From Streptomyces sp. CC208A (GTDB lineage Bacteria > Actinomycetota > Actinomycetes > Streptomycetales > Streptomycetaceae), in assembly GCF_030010625.1 (NCBI RefSeq), contig NZ_JASCXN010000012.1, forward strand, positions 1-64,000: a stretch of 64,000 nt of DNA, given 5' to 3'. Made by a program: the position numbers and the translations under genes. Below, piece by piece: positions 54,480 to 64,000 of this stretch. Each line of letters starts with the position of its first letter. The stretch's first letter is position 1. The notes beneath the pieces are model-generated. The model was not told where the DNA came from. It was given only the letters and a program-made list of their open reading frames with translations, and did no database searches.

Positions 54480-54966
54480 GGACCGACACCCGGTTGAAGG
54501 CGTTGATGGTGATGGCCGCCCAGGCGACGGCCGAGAGCTCGGCGTCGTCCAGGACCTCGCGGGCCTCGGCGTAGGCCCGTTCCTCGGCGTCCGCGTCGGC
54601 CGGGTGGGTGGTGGCCTCGGCGAGGGCGAGGGCCGCCCGCTCGCGCGGGGTGAAGAGCTCGGTGTCCCGCCAGGCGGCGAGCACGCCGAGCCGGCGGGGG
54701 GTCTCGCCGGCGCGGAGGGCGGCGCGGGTGTGCACGTCGAGGCAGTAGGCGCAGCCGTTGAGCTGGGACACGCGCAGGTTGACCAGCTCGACGAGGATCC
54801 GGTCGAGCCCGGCGGCCTCGCCCGCGGCCCGGACCGCCTTGGCCGCCTGGACGAAGGCCCTGTAGGCGTCGGGGGTCTGCTTGTCCAGGTGGATCCGCTG
54901 CCCGGCCGCGGCCTTGACCGATGCCCCGGTCTCCGCTCCGGTCGGTGCCGCCACGGCGTCGCTCAC
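54451..54966 (-). CDS. Carboxymuconolactone decarboxylase/AhpD-like protein
   Basis: A 171-residue all-helical protein of the alkylhydroperoxidase-D core family. The redox motif GCAYCLDVHTRAALRAGE contains the C-x-x-C and following His, as in AhpD-type peroxidases. RILVELVNLRVSQLNGCAYC and AWAAITINAFNRVSVLSKHP match the family. It probably reduces peroxides using an external thiol donor. ATG 54966. It converges with, and overlaps, the end of the MazG-like gene. The original host locus thus was VOC, mazG-like, ahpD-like before the intron arrived. Confidence 0.9.
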   Translation of the reverse strand: MSDAVAAPTGAETGASVKAAAGQRIHLDKQTPDAYRAFVQAAKAVRAAGEAAGLDRILVELVNLRVSQLNGCAYCLDVHTRAALRAGETPRRLGVLAAWRDTELFTPRERAALALAEATTHPADADAEERAYAEAREVLDDAELSAVAWAAITINAFNRVSVLSKHPVRQD

Positions 54967-55054
54967 TGTCCGCTCCCTCGGGGTCGCCCGCGCGTGCCGC
55001 GGGCCGTGGGCCCATCATCCCCCGAGATGTAGTTGAAAGTAAAACAAAACATGG

Positions 55055-55088
55055 GGGAGCCCCTCACCCCCGGGGGTGAGGGGCTCCC
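55055..55088 (-). terminator. Intrinsic terminator of the small membrane protein gene
   Basis: A perfect 34-bp palindrome (17-bp arms, GGGAGCCCCTCACCCCC and its complement) followed, in the direction of transcription, by a T-rich run (GTTTTGTTTTAC). It is the only textbook Rho-independent terminator with a U-tract that I see in the window. Confidence 0.9.
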
Positions 55089-55109
55089 GGGCCGCGGTGG
55101 TGCGGCGGC

Positions 55110-55265
55110 TCACCAGCGGTACCACCGCGCACCGCTGCCGTGGAGCAGGAAACCGAGCACCCACAGGACGAGCACCGCCAGCGCGATGTACCAGAGCGCC
55201 TCGACGGCGAAGCCCGTGCCGAAGAGCACCAGGATCAGGAGGAGGACGAGAAGGAGGGGGACCAT
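55110..55265 (-). CDS. lmo0937-type small membrane protein, 51 aa
   Basis: A 51-residue, almost wholly hydrophobic protein: MVPLLLVLLLILVLFGTGFA, then VEALWYIALAVLVLWVLGFL and a short polar tail ending in GARWYRW. Two membrane helices are predicted. It matches the lmo0937/DUF5670 family of small stress-associated membrane proteins. A strong intrinsic terminator lies 20 bp beyond its stop. It is co-directional with the SRPBCC gene 48 bp upstream, so the two may be co-transcribed. Easily missed because of its size. Confidence 0.85.
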   Translation of the reverse strand: MVPLLLVLLLILVLFGTGFAVEALWYIALAVLVLWVLGFLLHGSGARWYRW

Positions 55266-55313
55266 GACGAAACCTTTCGGATGTCTCGGGTCGGACAGGG
55301 GGATGAGGACGGC

Positions 55314-55901
55314 TCAGCGGGGCGGCATGGGCTGCTGCCCGGGAGGCGCGTCCAGTGACGGCGGGGCCGTGCCGGCGGACGGTACGGGACCGGCCCCCGG
55401 CTCCTGTGCCGCCGCCGTCGCGTCGGCCGGGCCCGTCGCGTCGCCCGGCCGGAGCCGGCCGCGCCAGGCTCCGGTCGCCGCGTGACGGTCCTCGACGAAG
55501 TGCTTGAAGCGCTGGAGGTCGCCGGAGACCCGGGCGGACACGACGCCCAGCGCCGCGGCCGCCTTCTCCGCCAGCCCCTCGGGCTCCACGTCCATCGCCA
55601 GCCGCACGCGCGTGTGCGTGGCGTCGATCGGCTGGAAGGTGACGACGCCCCGCTGATGGGGCTCGCCGCCCACGGTCCGCCAGGCGATCCGCTCGTCCGG
55701 CAGCTGGTCGACGATCTCGGTGTCGAACTCCCGCCGGATCCCGGCGATGTTCGTCCGCCAGTGCAGATGCCGCTCGTCGGTCCGTTCCACCGCCACCACG
55801 CCGTGCATGAAGCGGGGGAACTCCTCGAACTGCGTCCACTGGTCGTACACCTGCCGCAGCGGCGCGTTGACCCGGATCGTGTCGTGCACCACCGTCGTCA
55901 C
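55314..55901 (-). CDS. SRPBCC family protein (polyketide cyclase/dehydrase-like)
   Basis: A 195-residue START-fold protein. The first 145 residues match the SRPBCC group: VHDTIRVNAPLRQVYDQWTQ, FEEFPRFMHGVVAVERTD, HWRTNIAGIRREFDTEIVDQ and VRLAMDVEPEGLAEKAAAAL. This type binds a hydrophobic ligand in a deep cavity; similar Streptomyces proteins accompany stress-response genes. The last 50 residues are Pro/Ala/Gly-rich and probably disordered. ATG 55901. Together with the small membrane protein it may form a stress-linked pair. Confidence 0.86.
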   Translation of the reverse strand: MTTVVHDTIRVNAPLRQVYDQWTQFEEFPRFMHGVVAVERTDERHLHWRTNIAGIRREFDTEIVDQLPDERIAWRTVGGEPHQRGVVTFQPIDATHTRVRLAMDVEPEGLAEKAAAALGVVSARVSGDLQRFKHFVEDRHAATGAWRGRLRPGDATGPADATAAAQEPGAGPVPSAGTAPPSLDAPPGQQPMPPR

Positions 55902-56040
55902 CTCCTCGGGCGGCCGGACGGGACCGGTTCCACACCTCGCGAGTGCCCCGTGCGGCCCGGACCACTCACGGGAGCGCCGATCCGCGACGGGGACGGCGGC
56001 TCACCGGCCACGGGGTCGTTCCCCCGCCGCTGAAGGCGCC

Positions 56041-57289
56041 TCAGAGCGGCCGGGCGACCGGCGGCGGTCCGCCGAAGAGCTCCTCGCGGGCGGCCCTCAG
56101 CGCGGGGTCGAGTCCGCCGGCCGGCACCGGGTTCCCCGTCACCGCCGACAGCCGGATCCGGGCCCGCGAGTGGGCGAGGACCCGCAGCTCGCGCTCGACC
56201 ACCGCCCGCAGCGGCTCGCCGCCCGCCGCGCAGAGCCGCCCCGCAAGGACGACGAGGCCGGGGTCGACGACGGTGACGATGGACGCCGGACCGGTGGCGA
56301 GCCGTGCCGCCACCAGGGAGAGCCCCGCCCGCGCGGCCTCGGCCCGTCCCGTACCGCTTCCGGACCGGCCGTCCCGCCGGCTGCCCCGCCCCCGCCCCGC
56401 CCCCGCCCCGTACGGCCCCGGCGACCGCCTCCGCGAAGTCGGCGCCCGGCACCCCGTGCGCGCGCAGCACCTCCCGTACGGCGTCCCCGCCCGCGAGCTC
56501 CTGACAGCCGTGCCGGCCGTAGGGGTCGCCGGCCTCGCGGGCGGTCGGCGCGCCGGGCAGGGGCAGGTAGCCCACCTCGCCCGCACCGCCGAAGTACCCC
56601 CGGTGCAGGCGCCCGCCGATGACGAGGGCGGCGCCGAGGCCCTCGTCCGCCCGCAGCAGGACGAAGTCCGGGCGGTCGGGCGCCTGTGCCCGCTCGGCGA
56701 CGGCCGCGAGGCTCACGTCGTTCTCGATCCGGACGGGGAGGCCGAGGGCCGCGCCGAGGGTCCGCTCCACGCCGGGGAAGAGCCAGGCCGCCATGGACTC
56801 CTCGCCGGCGTACGCGAGACGGCCGGTCGTCGGGTCCACCGCGCCCTGCACACCGATGACGACCCGCATCGGCGGCCGCGGGGTCGGGACCCGGCCGAGG
56901 GCCGTGCGCAGCGCCTCCACCAGCGCCTCCCGGCTCGGCTCCGCCGGCACCGGGGCCTCCGCTTCGCCGAGCACCGCGCCGGTGATGTCCGCGGCCCGCA
57001 CCGCGATCCACTCGGGCGTCACGTCGACGGCGGCGACGAAACCCGCCGCGGGGTTGACCCGGTACGTCTCCGGGACGCGGCCGGGCAGCCCCGTCCGCAG
57101 TCCGTTCCCGACCACGAGCCCGGCCTCTTCGAGCCGGGCGAGCACCTGGGAGGCGGTGGGTTTCGAGAGCCCCGTGAGCCTGCTGATCTCGGGGCGGGTG
57201 AGCGGGCCCTGACGGAGCAGCAGATGGGGGGGCGGCACGGTCGTCGACCGCCCGCACGAGTCCCGGTGTCCGCGGACGAGCTCGGTCAC
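56041..57289 (-). pseudogene. ROK family transcriptional regulator, out of frame at an 11-bp repeat
   Basis: Read from GTG 57289 the first frame gives a winged-helix domain (LTRPEISRLTGLSKPTASQV) and most of a ROK sugar-kinase-like domain: VVIGVQGAVDPTTGRLAYAG, VRIENDVSLAAVAERAQ, GLGAALVIGGRLHRGYFGGA and GEVGYLPL, then a Cys in GRHGCQEL. Past EAVAGAVRG it loses sense. The true C-terminus (SLVAARLATGPASIVTVVDP, GLVVLAGRLC, LRAAREELFGG) is in another frame ending at 56041. The change falls at a GC-rich tandem repeat. Joined, it would be about 415 residues, the normal ROK length. Confidence 0.8.
56384..56410. repeat. 11-bp tandem repeat inside the ROK gene
   Basis: CCCCGCCCCCG at 56384-56394, the same at 56395-56405, and a partial CCCCG at 56406-56410. 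The unit length is not a multiple of three, so each gain or loss shifts the frame; adding one unit would restore the ROK reading frame. Confidence 0.85.
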
Positions 57290-57461
57290 ATGCCCTCCGC
57301 CGGCGGGTCGGCCTCGGTTCGAACGAACGCCCGGCCTCCAGCGCGGTGCAGGGGGCGCGGAGGGGGCCGGCGGACCCGCCTCCGCCGGGGAGCCGTGGCC
57401 CGTTCGGAGGACACCGTGGGGCCGGCGCGTGTCCCCGGGCGGAACGTTCCGTTGAGAGGGC

Positions 57462-57764
57462 GTGACCTCATCTCGACGCATCTCCTCGGTCCTCGCCGTC
57501 GCCGCCGCGTTCTCCTGCCTCGGCGGTGCCGCCGCCACGCAGGCCGCCGCCGCCCCCACGGGCCCGCTCGGCCCGCCGATCAGCCCGATCGCCGAACTGG
57601 ACGCCCTCGCCACCACCGGCATGCCGGAGAACGCCCGTGCCGCGTACCCCGGCTTCGGCGAGCAGCTCGGCGGACTGAGCAGGGTCAACGAACTCCACCA
57701 GCTCCACCAGCTCACCGACCTGGCCGCGCCGGTCGCGGGGGTCCTCCCCGAGATCTCCACCTGA
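57462..57764 (+). CDS. Small secreted protein, 100 aa
   Basis: Start GTG 57462. A signal peptide (SRRISSVLAVAAAFSCLGGA, cleavage near ATQAAAA) leaves a mature peptide of about 70 residues rich in Pro, Leu and Ala: LGPPISPIAELDALATTGMP, GGLSRVNELHQLHQLTDLAA and PVAGVLPEIST. The ELHQLHQL segment suggests an amphipathic helix. No Cys in the mature part. It resembles small secreted proteins I recall from other Streptomyces, with no known function. It ends 96 bp before the convergent katG stop. Confidence 0.7.
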   Translation: MTSSRRISSVLAVAAAFSCLGGAAATQAAAAPTGPLGPPISPIAELDALATTGMPENARAAYPGFGEQLGGLSRVNELHQLHQLTDLAAPVAGVLPEIST

Positions 57765-57804
57765 GGCCCCGCCACCGCACAGACGCATGCGTACGACTCC
57801 GGCG

Positions 57805-57833
57805 CCCGGACGGTCGCAGCACGACCGTCCGGG
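57805..57833. terminator. Bidirectional terminator before katG
   Basis: CCCGGACGGTCG, five-base loop, CGACCGTCCGGG: a perfect 12-bp stem between the small secreted protein gene and the convergent katG. Confidence 0.8.
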
Positions 57834-57860
57834 CACCGGCACGTGTCCGGACCGCCGGGA

Positions 57861-60101
<2,241 letters not shown>

Positions 60102-60186
60102 TCACGGCGGCGCGTCCGTATGGTCGCGCACCGGACTCCCCGCGGCCACGCGAACACGCAGGGCACGGACGCCCGGAAGGAATCGG

Positions 60187-60280
60187 CCGGGAAACAGCCC
60201 TCGGGTCCGGGAACCACCCTCGCTCCGGGAATCACCCCGTGGCCTGGGAATCACCGTTCGGCCCGGAGAACGACCTCGGG
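60187..60280. repeat. Five imperfect 18-20-bp direct repeats
   Basis: Units beginning CCGGGAA or CCTGGGAA or CCCGGAGAA start at 60187, 60207, 60225, 60243 and 60262. The third and fourth share CGGGAATCACC. They lie between the amidinotransferase stop and the katG start. They could be regulator sites for katG or a remnant of repeat expansion. Confidence 0.6.
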
Positions 60281-60294
60281 CTCGGGGCCCGCCC

Positions 60295-61452
60295 TCAGGA
60301 AGGACCGGCCGCCGCGGAACCCCGCCGCCGGACGTCGAGCGTGGCGCAGTGGAAGGAGCCGCCGAACGGCGCGTAATGCGTGAGATCGCAGGGCACCGGC
60401 TCGAAACCCCAGCGTTCCAGGGCGCGCAGCGTCCGCGTGTGGTGGCGTTCCGCGATCACCCTTTTCTCGTCGAGCATCAGCACGTTCATGTTCAGCCATT
60501 TGCCGCACATCGAGGTGATCCGGAGAAGACGGCTCGGCAGGGGGTCCGGCTCGGGCGCCGTCAGGATCTCCCAGGAGTCGAGGACCGGCGGCAGCCGGTC
60601 GGGATCCACGTACTCCGGGTTGATCAGGGCGCGGCCCGGCGCGAGCGGCAGGAAGGTCGTGTCGATGTGCATCGGCGTCCGGCAGCGGCTCTCGATCTCG
60701 TGGATCCGGTACTCCGGTCCCAGATGGCGGCGCAGCCACTCGATGCCCATGCGGTTGGTGACGTTGCTGCGCGTCACGAACAGGTCCCGGCCCGCCCGGA
60801 CGAAGTCGGCCGCGTCGAAGACCGGCTCGAACTCCGTCACCAGGTGCCGTACCGGCTCGCCGGGCGCGGGTATCCGGAACGACGGGTCGTAGAGCGCGTC
60901 CGTCAGCTGCGGCCGGGGCGCGGCCGTCCAGCGTGCCCCGCGCCGGAAGTACTCCTTGAGCAGGGTGCGGTACGCGTGCGTCTCGAAGTACCGGCAGGGC
61001 CACGCCATGGGTGCCTCGATGATCTCGTCGCCGACGACGAGCATGCCGTCCCGGGGGCAGGCGCTGCAGAAGCCGCGCGAGGACCAGGCGGGGGTGGCGA
61101 ACCGCCGTCGGTGGGGCACCGGGTCCGGCCGCCGGACCGTCACCCCGAGGGACTCCAGGAGGGCGACGAAACCCTCGATCTCCTCCTCGGCCTTCCCGGC
61201 GAGCGCCCGGGGGTAGCGGAACCCGGCGGCGGCCCCCTGGAGCCGGGCCGCCCACGGGGGGATGTTGCACCGGACCGTCGGGTGACGGGAGGGGATCGTG
61301 GCGCCGTCGACGCGGCCCACCACGACCTCCTCCAGCGGATCCCACTCCGTGTGCGACCAGACCGGCGGGCCCTCCGCCCCGTCCGGGGAGACCATCGGTG
61401 GTCCGGGCTCGGGCCGGGGAAGTCCGGGCGAATGGATCCGGAACGCCGTCAC
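60295..61452 (-). CDS. Amidinotransferase (glycine/inosamine-phosphate amidinotransferase-like)
   Basis: A 385-residue enzyme of the arginine:glycine amidinotransferase group, which moves an amidino group from arginine to an amine acceptor. Motifs: EWDPLEEVVVGRVDGATIPS at the start, DAADFVRAGRDLFVTRSNVT with the active-site Asp region, RTPMHIDTTFLPLAPGRALI with the catalytic His, and the nucleophile Cys in APFGGSFHCATLDVRRRG. GTG 61452 is backed by GGGAGG five bases upstream. No aminoglycoside or creatine-like pathway genes are adjacent, so the acceptor is unknown. Confidence 0.9.
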   Translation of the reverse strand: MTAFRIHSPGLPRPEPGPPMVSPDGAEGPPVWSHTEWDPLEEVVVGRVDGATIPSRHPTVRCNIPPWAARLQGAAAGFRYPRALAGKAEEEIEGFVALLESLGVTVRRPDPVPHRRRFATPAWSSRGFCSACPRDGMLVVGDEIIEAPMAWPCRYFETHAYRTLLKEYFRRGARWTAAPRPQLTDALYDPSFRIPAPGEPVRHLVTEFEPVFDAADFVRAGRDLFVTRSNVTNRMGIEWLRRHLGPEYRIHEIESRCRTPMHIDTTFLPLAPGRALINPEYVDPDRLPPVLDSWEILTAPEPDPLPSRLLRITSMCGKWLNMNVLMLDEKRVIAERHHTRTLRALERWGFEPVPCDLTHYAPFGGSFHCATLDVRRRGSAAAGPS

Positions 61453-61629
61453 AGTCGCCTCCCGGTGGTCGGAGGCACGGCACCGGGCGCCGTGCGTAGA
61501 GCGCGGCTTCCCCGGACAGGCCCCCCGTATGCCTGCCCGCCCCCGGCAGTGCCGGGGGCGGCGGCCGTCCCGTGTTGAGGGCCCCAGGAGTCCTTCCTAC
61601 GCTGAGGCGAGAGAGGCAGGAGGGCTCCG

Positions 61630-62445
61630 ATGGCCGCCGTCACCGTGCACCGCGCCGTCCTCGGCGACGGCCGCCCGACGCTCCCGTACGCGGCGGCCGG
61701 CCGGCCCGGGGACGGCCTCCCGCTCGTCCTCGTCCACGGCTACGTCGACTCCTGGTGGATCTTCGAGCCCCTGCTGCGCGCCCTGCCGGCCGCGCTGCGC
61801 GCCTACGCGCCGACCCAGCGGGGCCACGGCGACGCCGACAAGCCCGAGGAGGGCTACCTGCCCGAGGACTTCGCCGACGACCTCGTCGCCTTCCTCGACC
61901 ACCTCGGCATCGAGCGGGCCGTCCTCGTCGGCGGGTCGAGCGGCGGCGTACAGGCACGGATCGTGGCCGGCCGGCGGCCCGACCGGGTCGCCGGGCTCGT
62001 CCTGCTCGGCGTCCCCGCCCTGCTTGCCGACAAGCCCGGCGTCACCGGCTTCCAGGAGACCCTCCGCACCCTGGACGACCCCGTCGACCGGGAATTCGCC
62101 GCCGAGTTCGCCCGCGGGCTCGCCACGGACCGGGTGGCCCCCGGCTTCCTGGAGACCGTCATCGACGAGAACGCCAAGGCCCCCGCCCGCGTCTGGCGCG
62201 AGACCCTGCGCGGACTCCTGGAGACCGACCTCGCGGCCACCCTCACCGGGATCCTCGTCCCCACCCTCGTCGTCTGGGGCGACCAGGACCCCCTCCTCAC
62301 CCGTTCGGACCAACAGCTCATCCTCGACGCGATCCCCGACTCCCGGCTCCTCGTCCACGAGGGCGCCGGACACCTCGTGTACGGGGAGGACCCGGACCGG
62401 GTCGCGCGCGAACTCGCCGCCTTCGCCGGGGCGCTGCGCGGCTGA
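61630..62445 (+). CDS. Alpha/beta hydrolase
   Basis: A 271-residue cytosolic hydrolase. Oxyanion-hole strand LPLVLVHGYVDSWWIF, nucleophile elbow VLVGGSSGGVQAR (Ser), Asp in LVVWGDQDPLLT and His in HEGAGHLVYGEDPDRV give a complete triad. A helical cap spans about residues 140-200. The overall style matches lactonase/esterase or C-C hydrolase members that are hard to separate by sequence. It is divergent from the amidinotransferase gene and lies about 100 bp before the ABC exporter gene, without evident link to either. Confidence 0.88.
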   Translation: MAAVTVHRAVLGDGRPTLPYAAAGRPGDGLPLVLVHGYVDSWWIFEPLLRALPAALRAYAPTQRGHGDADKPEEGYLPEDFADDLVAFLDHLGIERAVLVGGSSGGVQARIVAGRRPDRVAGLVLLGVPALLADKPGVTGFQETLRTLDDPVDREFAAEFARGLATDRVAPGFLETVIDENAKAPARVWRETLRGLLETDLAATLTGILVPTLVVWGDQDPLLTRSDQQLILDAIPDSRLLVHEGAGHLVYGEDPDRVARELAAFAGALRG

Positions 62446-62542
62446 CCGCACCCGCTCCCGGCCGGAAAACCCTTGGACCGTCCCCGTCGCGCCGCGCCAC
62501 ACTTCGTCACTCAACGTGTCGGCACTGCGACGGAAGGTCGTG

Positions 62543-64000
62543 ATGGGAACCTCAGAACAACCCGACGGCGGGCCGGGCGGCAGCTCGGTCCGCCTCGCGC
62601 TCCGCCACTACGGGGCGGAGCTGGTACGGCTCCGACGGCTGGCCGCGCCCGCCCTGCTGCTGCCCGCCCTCGGCAACATCGGCCTCCACTACCTCGCCCC
62701 CCTGGTGGTCGCCAAGCTCGTCGGCCGGGTGGCCGACGGCAGGGCCCTCACCCTCTCCTCGGCCCTGCCCTACGCCCTCGGCTTCGCCGGCGTGCTGCTG
62801 CTCGGCGAGGCGCTGTGGCGGGTCGGCCTCCACTGCCTCAACCGGGTCGACGCCCGCGGCATCGAGCACCTCTACGTCCTCGGCATGGACGAACTCCTCG
62901 CCAAGGACGCGACCTTCTTCCACGACAACTTCGCCGGCTCCCTCACCAAGCGGGTCATCAGCTTCGCCTCCCGGTTCGAGGACTTCGTCGACACCCTCGC
63001 CTTCCAGATCATGGGCAGACTCGTCCCGCTGCTGTTCGCCTCGGTCGTCCTCTGGCGGTACGACCCGCTGCTCGTCGTCGGCCTCCTGGTGATGATCGCG
63101 CTCACCGCCGTGTGCGTGGTGCCGCTGATCCGCCGCCGGCAGGCCATCGTCGCCGAACGCGAGGAGGCGATCGCCCGGGTGTCGGGGCACGTCGCCGACG
63201 TGCTGATGAACATGGACACCGTCCGCTCCTTCGCCGCCGAGGAGCGGGAGGCCGCCGAACACCGCGCCCGCGTCGCCGAGTCGCGCCGGATCAGCCTGCG
63301 CTCCTGGGACTACGGGAACCTGCGCATCGACACCCTCGTCGCGCCGCTCTCCATCCTCACCAACGTGCTCGGACTCGTGCTCGCCCTGATGCTCGGCGCC
63401 GGGGAGGTGGGCGTCGAGGCCATCATCGTGGCCTTCACCTACTACGCCAACGCCACCCGGATCATGTTCGAGTTCAACCAGATCTACCGGCGGCTCGAGA
63501 GCTCCATGACGGAGGCGGCCCAGTTCACCCGGCTCCTCCTCGACCCGCCGACCGTCGTGGACCCGCTCGCCCCCGAACCCCCGAAGGACCGGTCCGGCGC
63601 GGTCCGCTTCGAAGGGGTGCACTTCGCCCACCGGGGCGCGAAGCCGCTCTTCGAGGACCTCGACCTGGACGTGCCCGCCGGTACCAAGGTGGGTTTCGTC
63701 GGCCGCTCCGGCGGCGGCAAGACCACCCTCACCCGGCTGCTGCTGCGGATGACCGACGTCGACGGCGGACGGATCCTGATCGATGGTCAGGACATCAGCC
63801 GCATGCGCCAGTCCGAGCTGCGCGGCCTCATCGCCTCCGTACCGCAGGACCCGGCCATGTTCCACCGCACCCTGCGGGAGAACATCGCCTTCGCCCGGCC
63901 CGGGGCCACCGACGCCGAGATCCGCCGGGCCGCCGAGGCCGCCCACGTCACCGAGTTCGCCGACGCCCTGCCCGAGGGCTTCGACACCCTCGTCGGGGAG
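62543..64000 (+). CDS. ABC exporter, fused membrane and ATPase domains (partial, runs off the window)
   Basis: The first 486 codons of an ABC half-transporter. ATG 62543 begins MGTSEQPDGG. Six membrane helices span about residues 35-310, with GLVLALMLGAGEVGVEAIIV near the end. The ATPase domain starts near residue 350 (GAVRFEGVHFAHRGAKPLFE), with Walker A GFVGRSGGGKTTLTRLLLRM and a Q-loop ASVPQDPAMFHRTLRENIAF. The signature and Walker B motifs lie beyond the right edge. Members of this type export lipids, peptides or drugs as dimers. Confidence 0.9.
   Translation, partial: MGTSEQPDGGPGGSSVRLALRHYGAELVRLRRLAAPALLLPALGNIGLHYLAPLVVAKLVGRVADGRALTLSSALPYALGFAGVLLLGEALWRVGLHCLNRVDARGIEHLYVLGMDELLAKDATFFHDNFAGSLTKRVISFASRFEDFVDTLAFQIMGRLVPLLFASVVLWRYDPLLVVGLLVMIALTAVCVVPLIRRRQAIVAEREEAIARVSGHVADVLMNMDTVRSFAAEEREAAEHRARVAESRRISLRSWDYGNLRIDTLVAPLSILTNVLGLVLALMLGAGEVGVEAIIVAFTYYANATRIMFEFNQIYRRLESSMTEAAQFTRLLLDPPTVVDPLAPEPPKDRSGAVRFEGVHFAHRGAKPLFEDLDLDVPAGTKVGFVGRSGGGKTTLTRLLLRMTDVDGGRILIDGQDISRMRQSELRGLIASVPQDPAMFHRTLRENIAFARPGATDAEIRRAAEAAHVTEFADALPEGFDTLVGE

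Noticed and set aside
60187..60280. The repeats near katG as replication iterons
   Set aside because: No replication gene, AT-rich region or plasmid context; the position fits a gene upstream region better.
62552..63946. A 464-codon minus-strand open frame at the right edge
   Set aside because: Shadow of the ABC exporter gene on the plus strand, which has membrane spans and a Walker A motif and simply lacks a stop inside the window.

Overview
The window is high-GC actinobacterial DNA and reads as a Streptomyces chromosome segment. Codon third positions are nearly all G or C, GTG and TTG starts are frequent, and many products (DUF5997, DUF6193, DUF6328 and lmo0937-type proteins, secreted degradative enzymes) are typical of that genus. 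About 55 genes can be supported. Most are accessory: catabolism, secreted enzymes, transporters and one-gene regulators. There is no rRNA, tRNA, CRISPR array, prophage or recognisable antibiotic cluster. Start codons were chosen by ribosome-binding sites, overlaps and where homology-like sequence begins.

Layout. 1-3.7 kb is a worn region: an orphan gene, a decayed IS1380-type element, a GNAT acetyltransferase and a gene frameshifted in a G run. 3.6-8.7 kb holds VOC and Nudix enzymes, a double universal stress protein, a DUF5997/LysR-effector-domain divergent pair, a Cyt-toxin-like protein and a small membrane protein. 8.7-11.4 kb is an AurF-like di-iron oxygenase with its ferredoxin-reductase fusion, read from a promoter carrying two abutting 25-bp palindromes. 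11.5-16.6 kb encodes a secreted subtilisin-like protease and a large secreted alpha-amylase. 16.8-20.2 kb has a VOC protein and a MerR regulator divergent from a fused double alpha/beta hydrolase. 20.2-26.9 kb is a five-gene peptide-type ABC importer with a divergent LacI regulator, perfect-palindrome operators and unusual tandem repeats at gene junctions. 26.9-37.5 kb is a catabolic block: YtcJ-type amidohydrolase, TetR, double-IclR regulator, MaoC, acyl-CoA ligase, ACMSD-type amidohydrolase, SDR, PaaX-like regulator and an FAD amine oxidoreductase. One TetR-type operator sequence occurs both in front of the TetR gene and in front of the oxidoreductase 7.3 kb away.

37.6-47.3 kb mixes small soluble proteins with a bicarbonate-themed trio: threonylcarbamoyl-AMP synthase, beta-carbonic anhydrase and a SulP transporter. 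47.5-50.8 kb has a secreted adenosine deaminase and a secreted pectate lyase facing each other across a strong terminator. At 51.6-54.5 kb a 2.48-kb group II intron with its own reverse transcriptase splits a MazG-like gene; the splice junctions, domain V, domain VI and an IBS1-EBS1 pairing can all be read, and splicing would restore the frame. 54.4-64 kb holds an AhpD-like protein, a 51-residue membrane protein, an SRPBCC protein, a ROK repressor out of frame at an 11-bp tandem repeat, a small secreted protein, katG, an amidinotransferase, an alpha/beta hydrolase and an ABC exporter that runs off the right edge.

The most rewarding items are the group II intron, the 24-bp tandem ribosome-binding-site/ATG repeats in the ABC operon, the tandem operators of the AurF operon, the shared TetR operator and the possible repeat-driven frame switch in the ROK gene.
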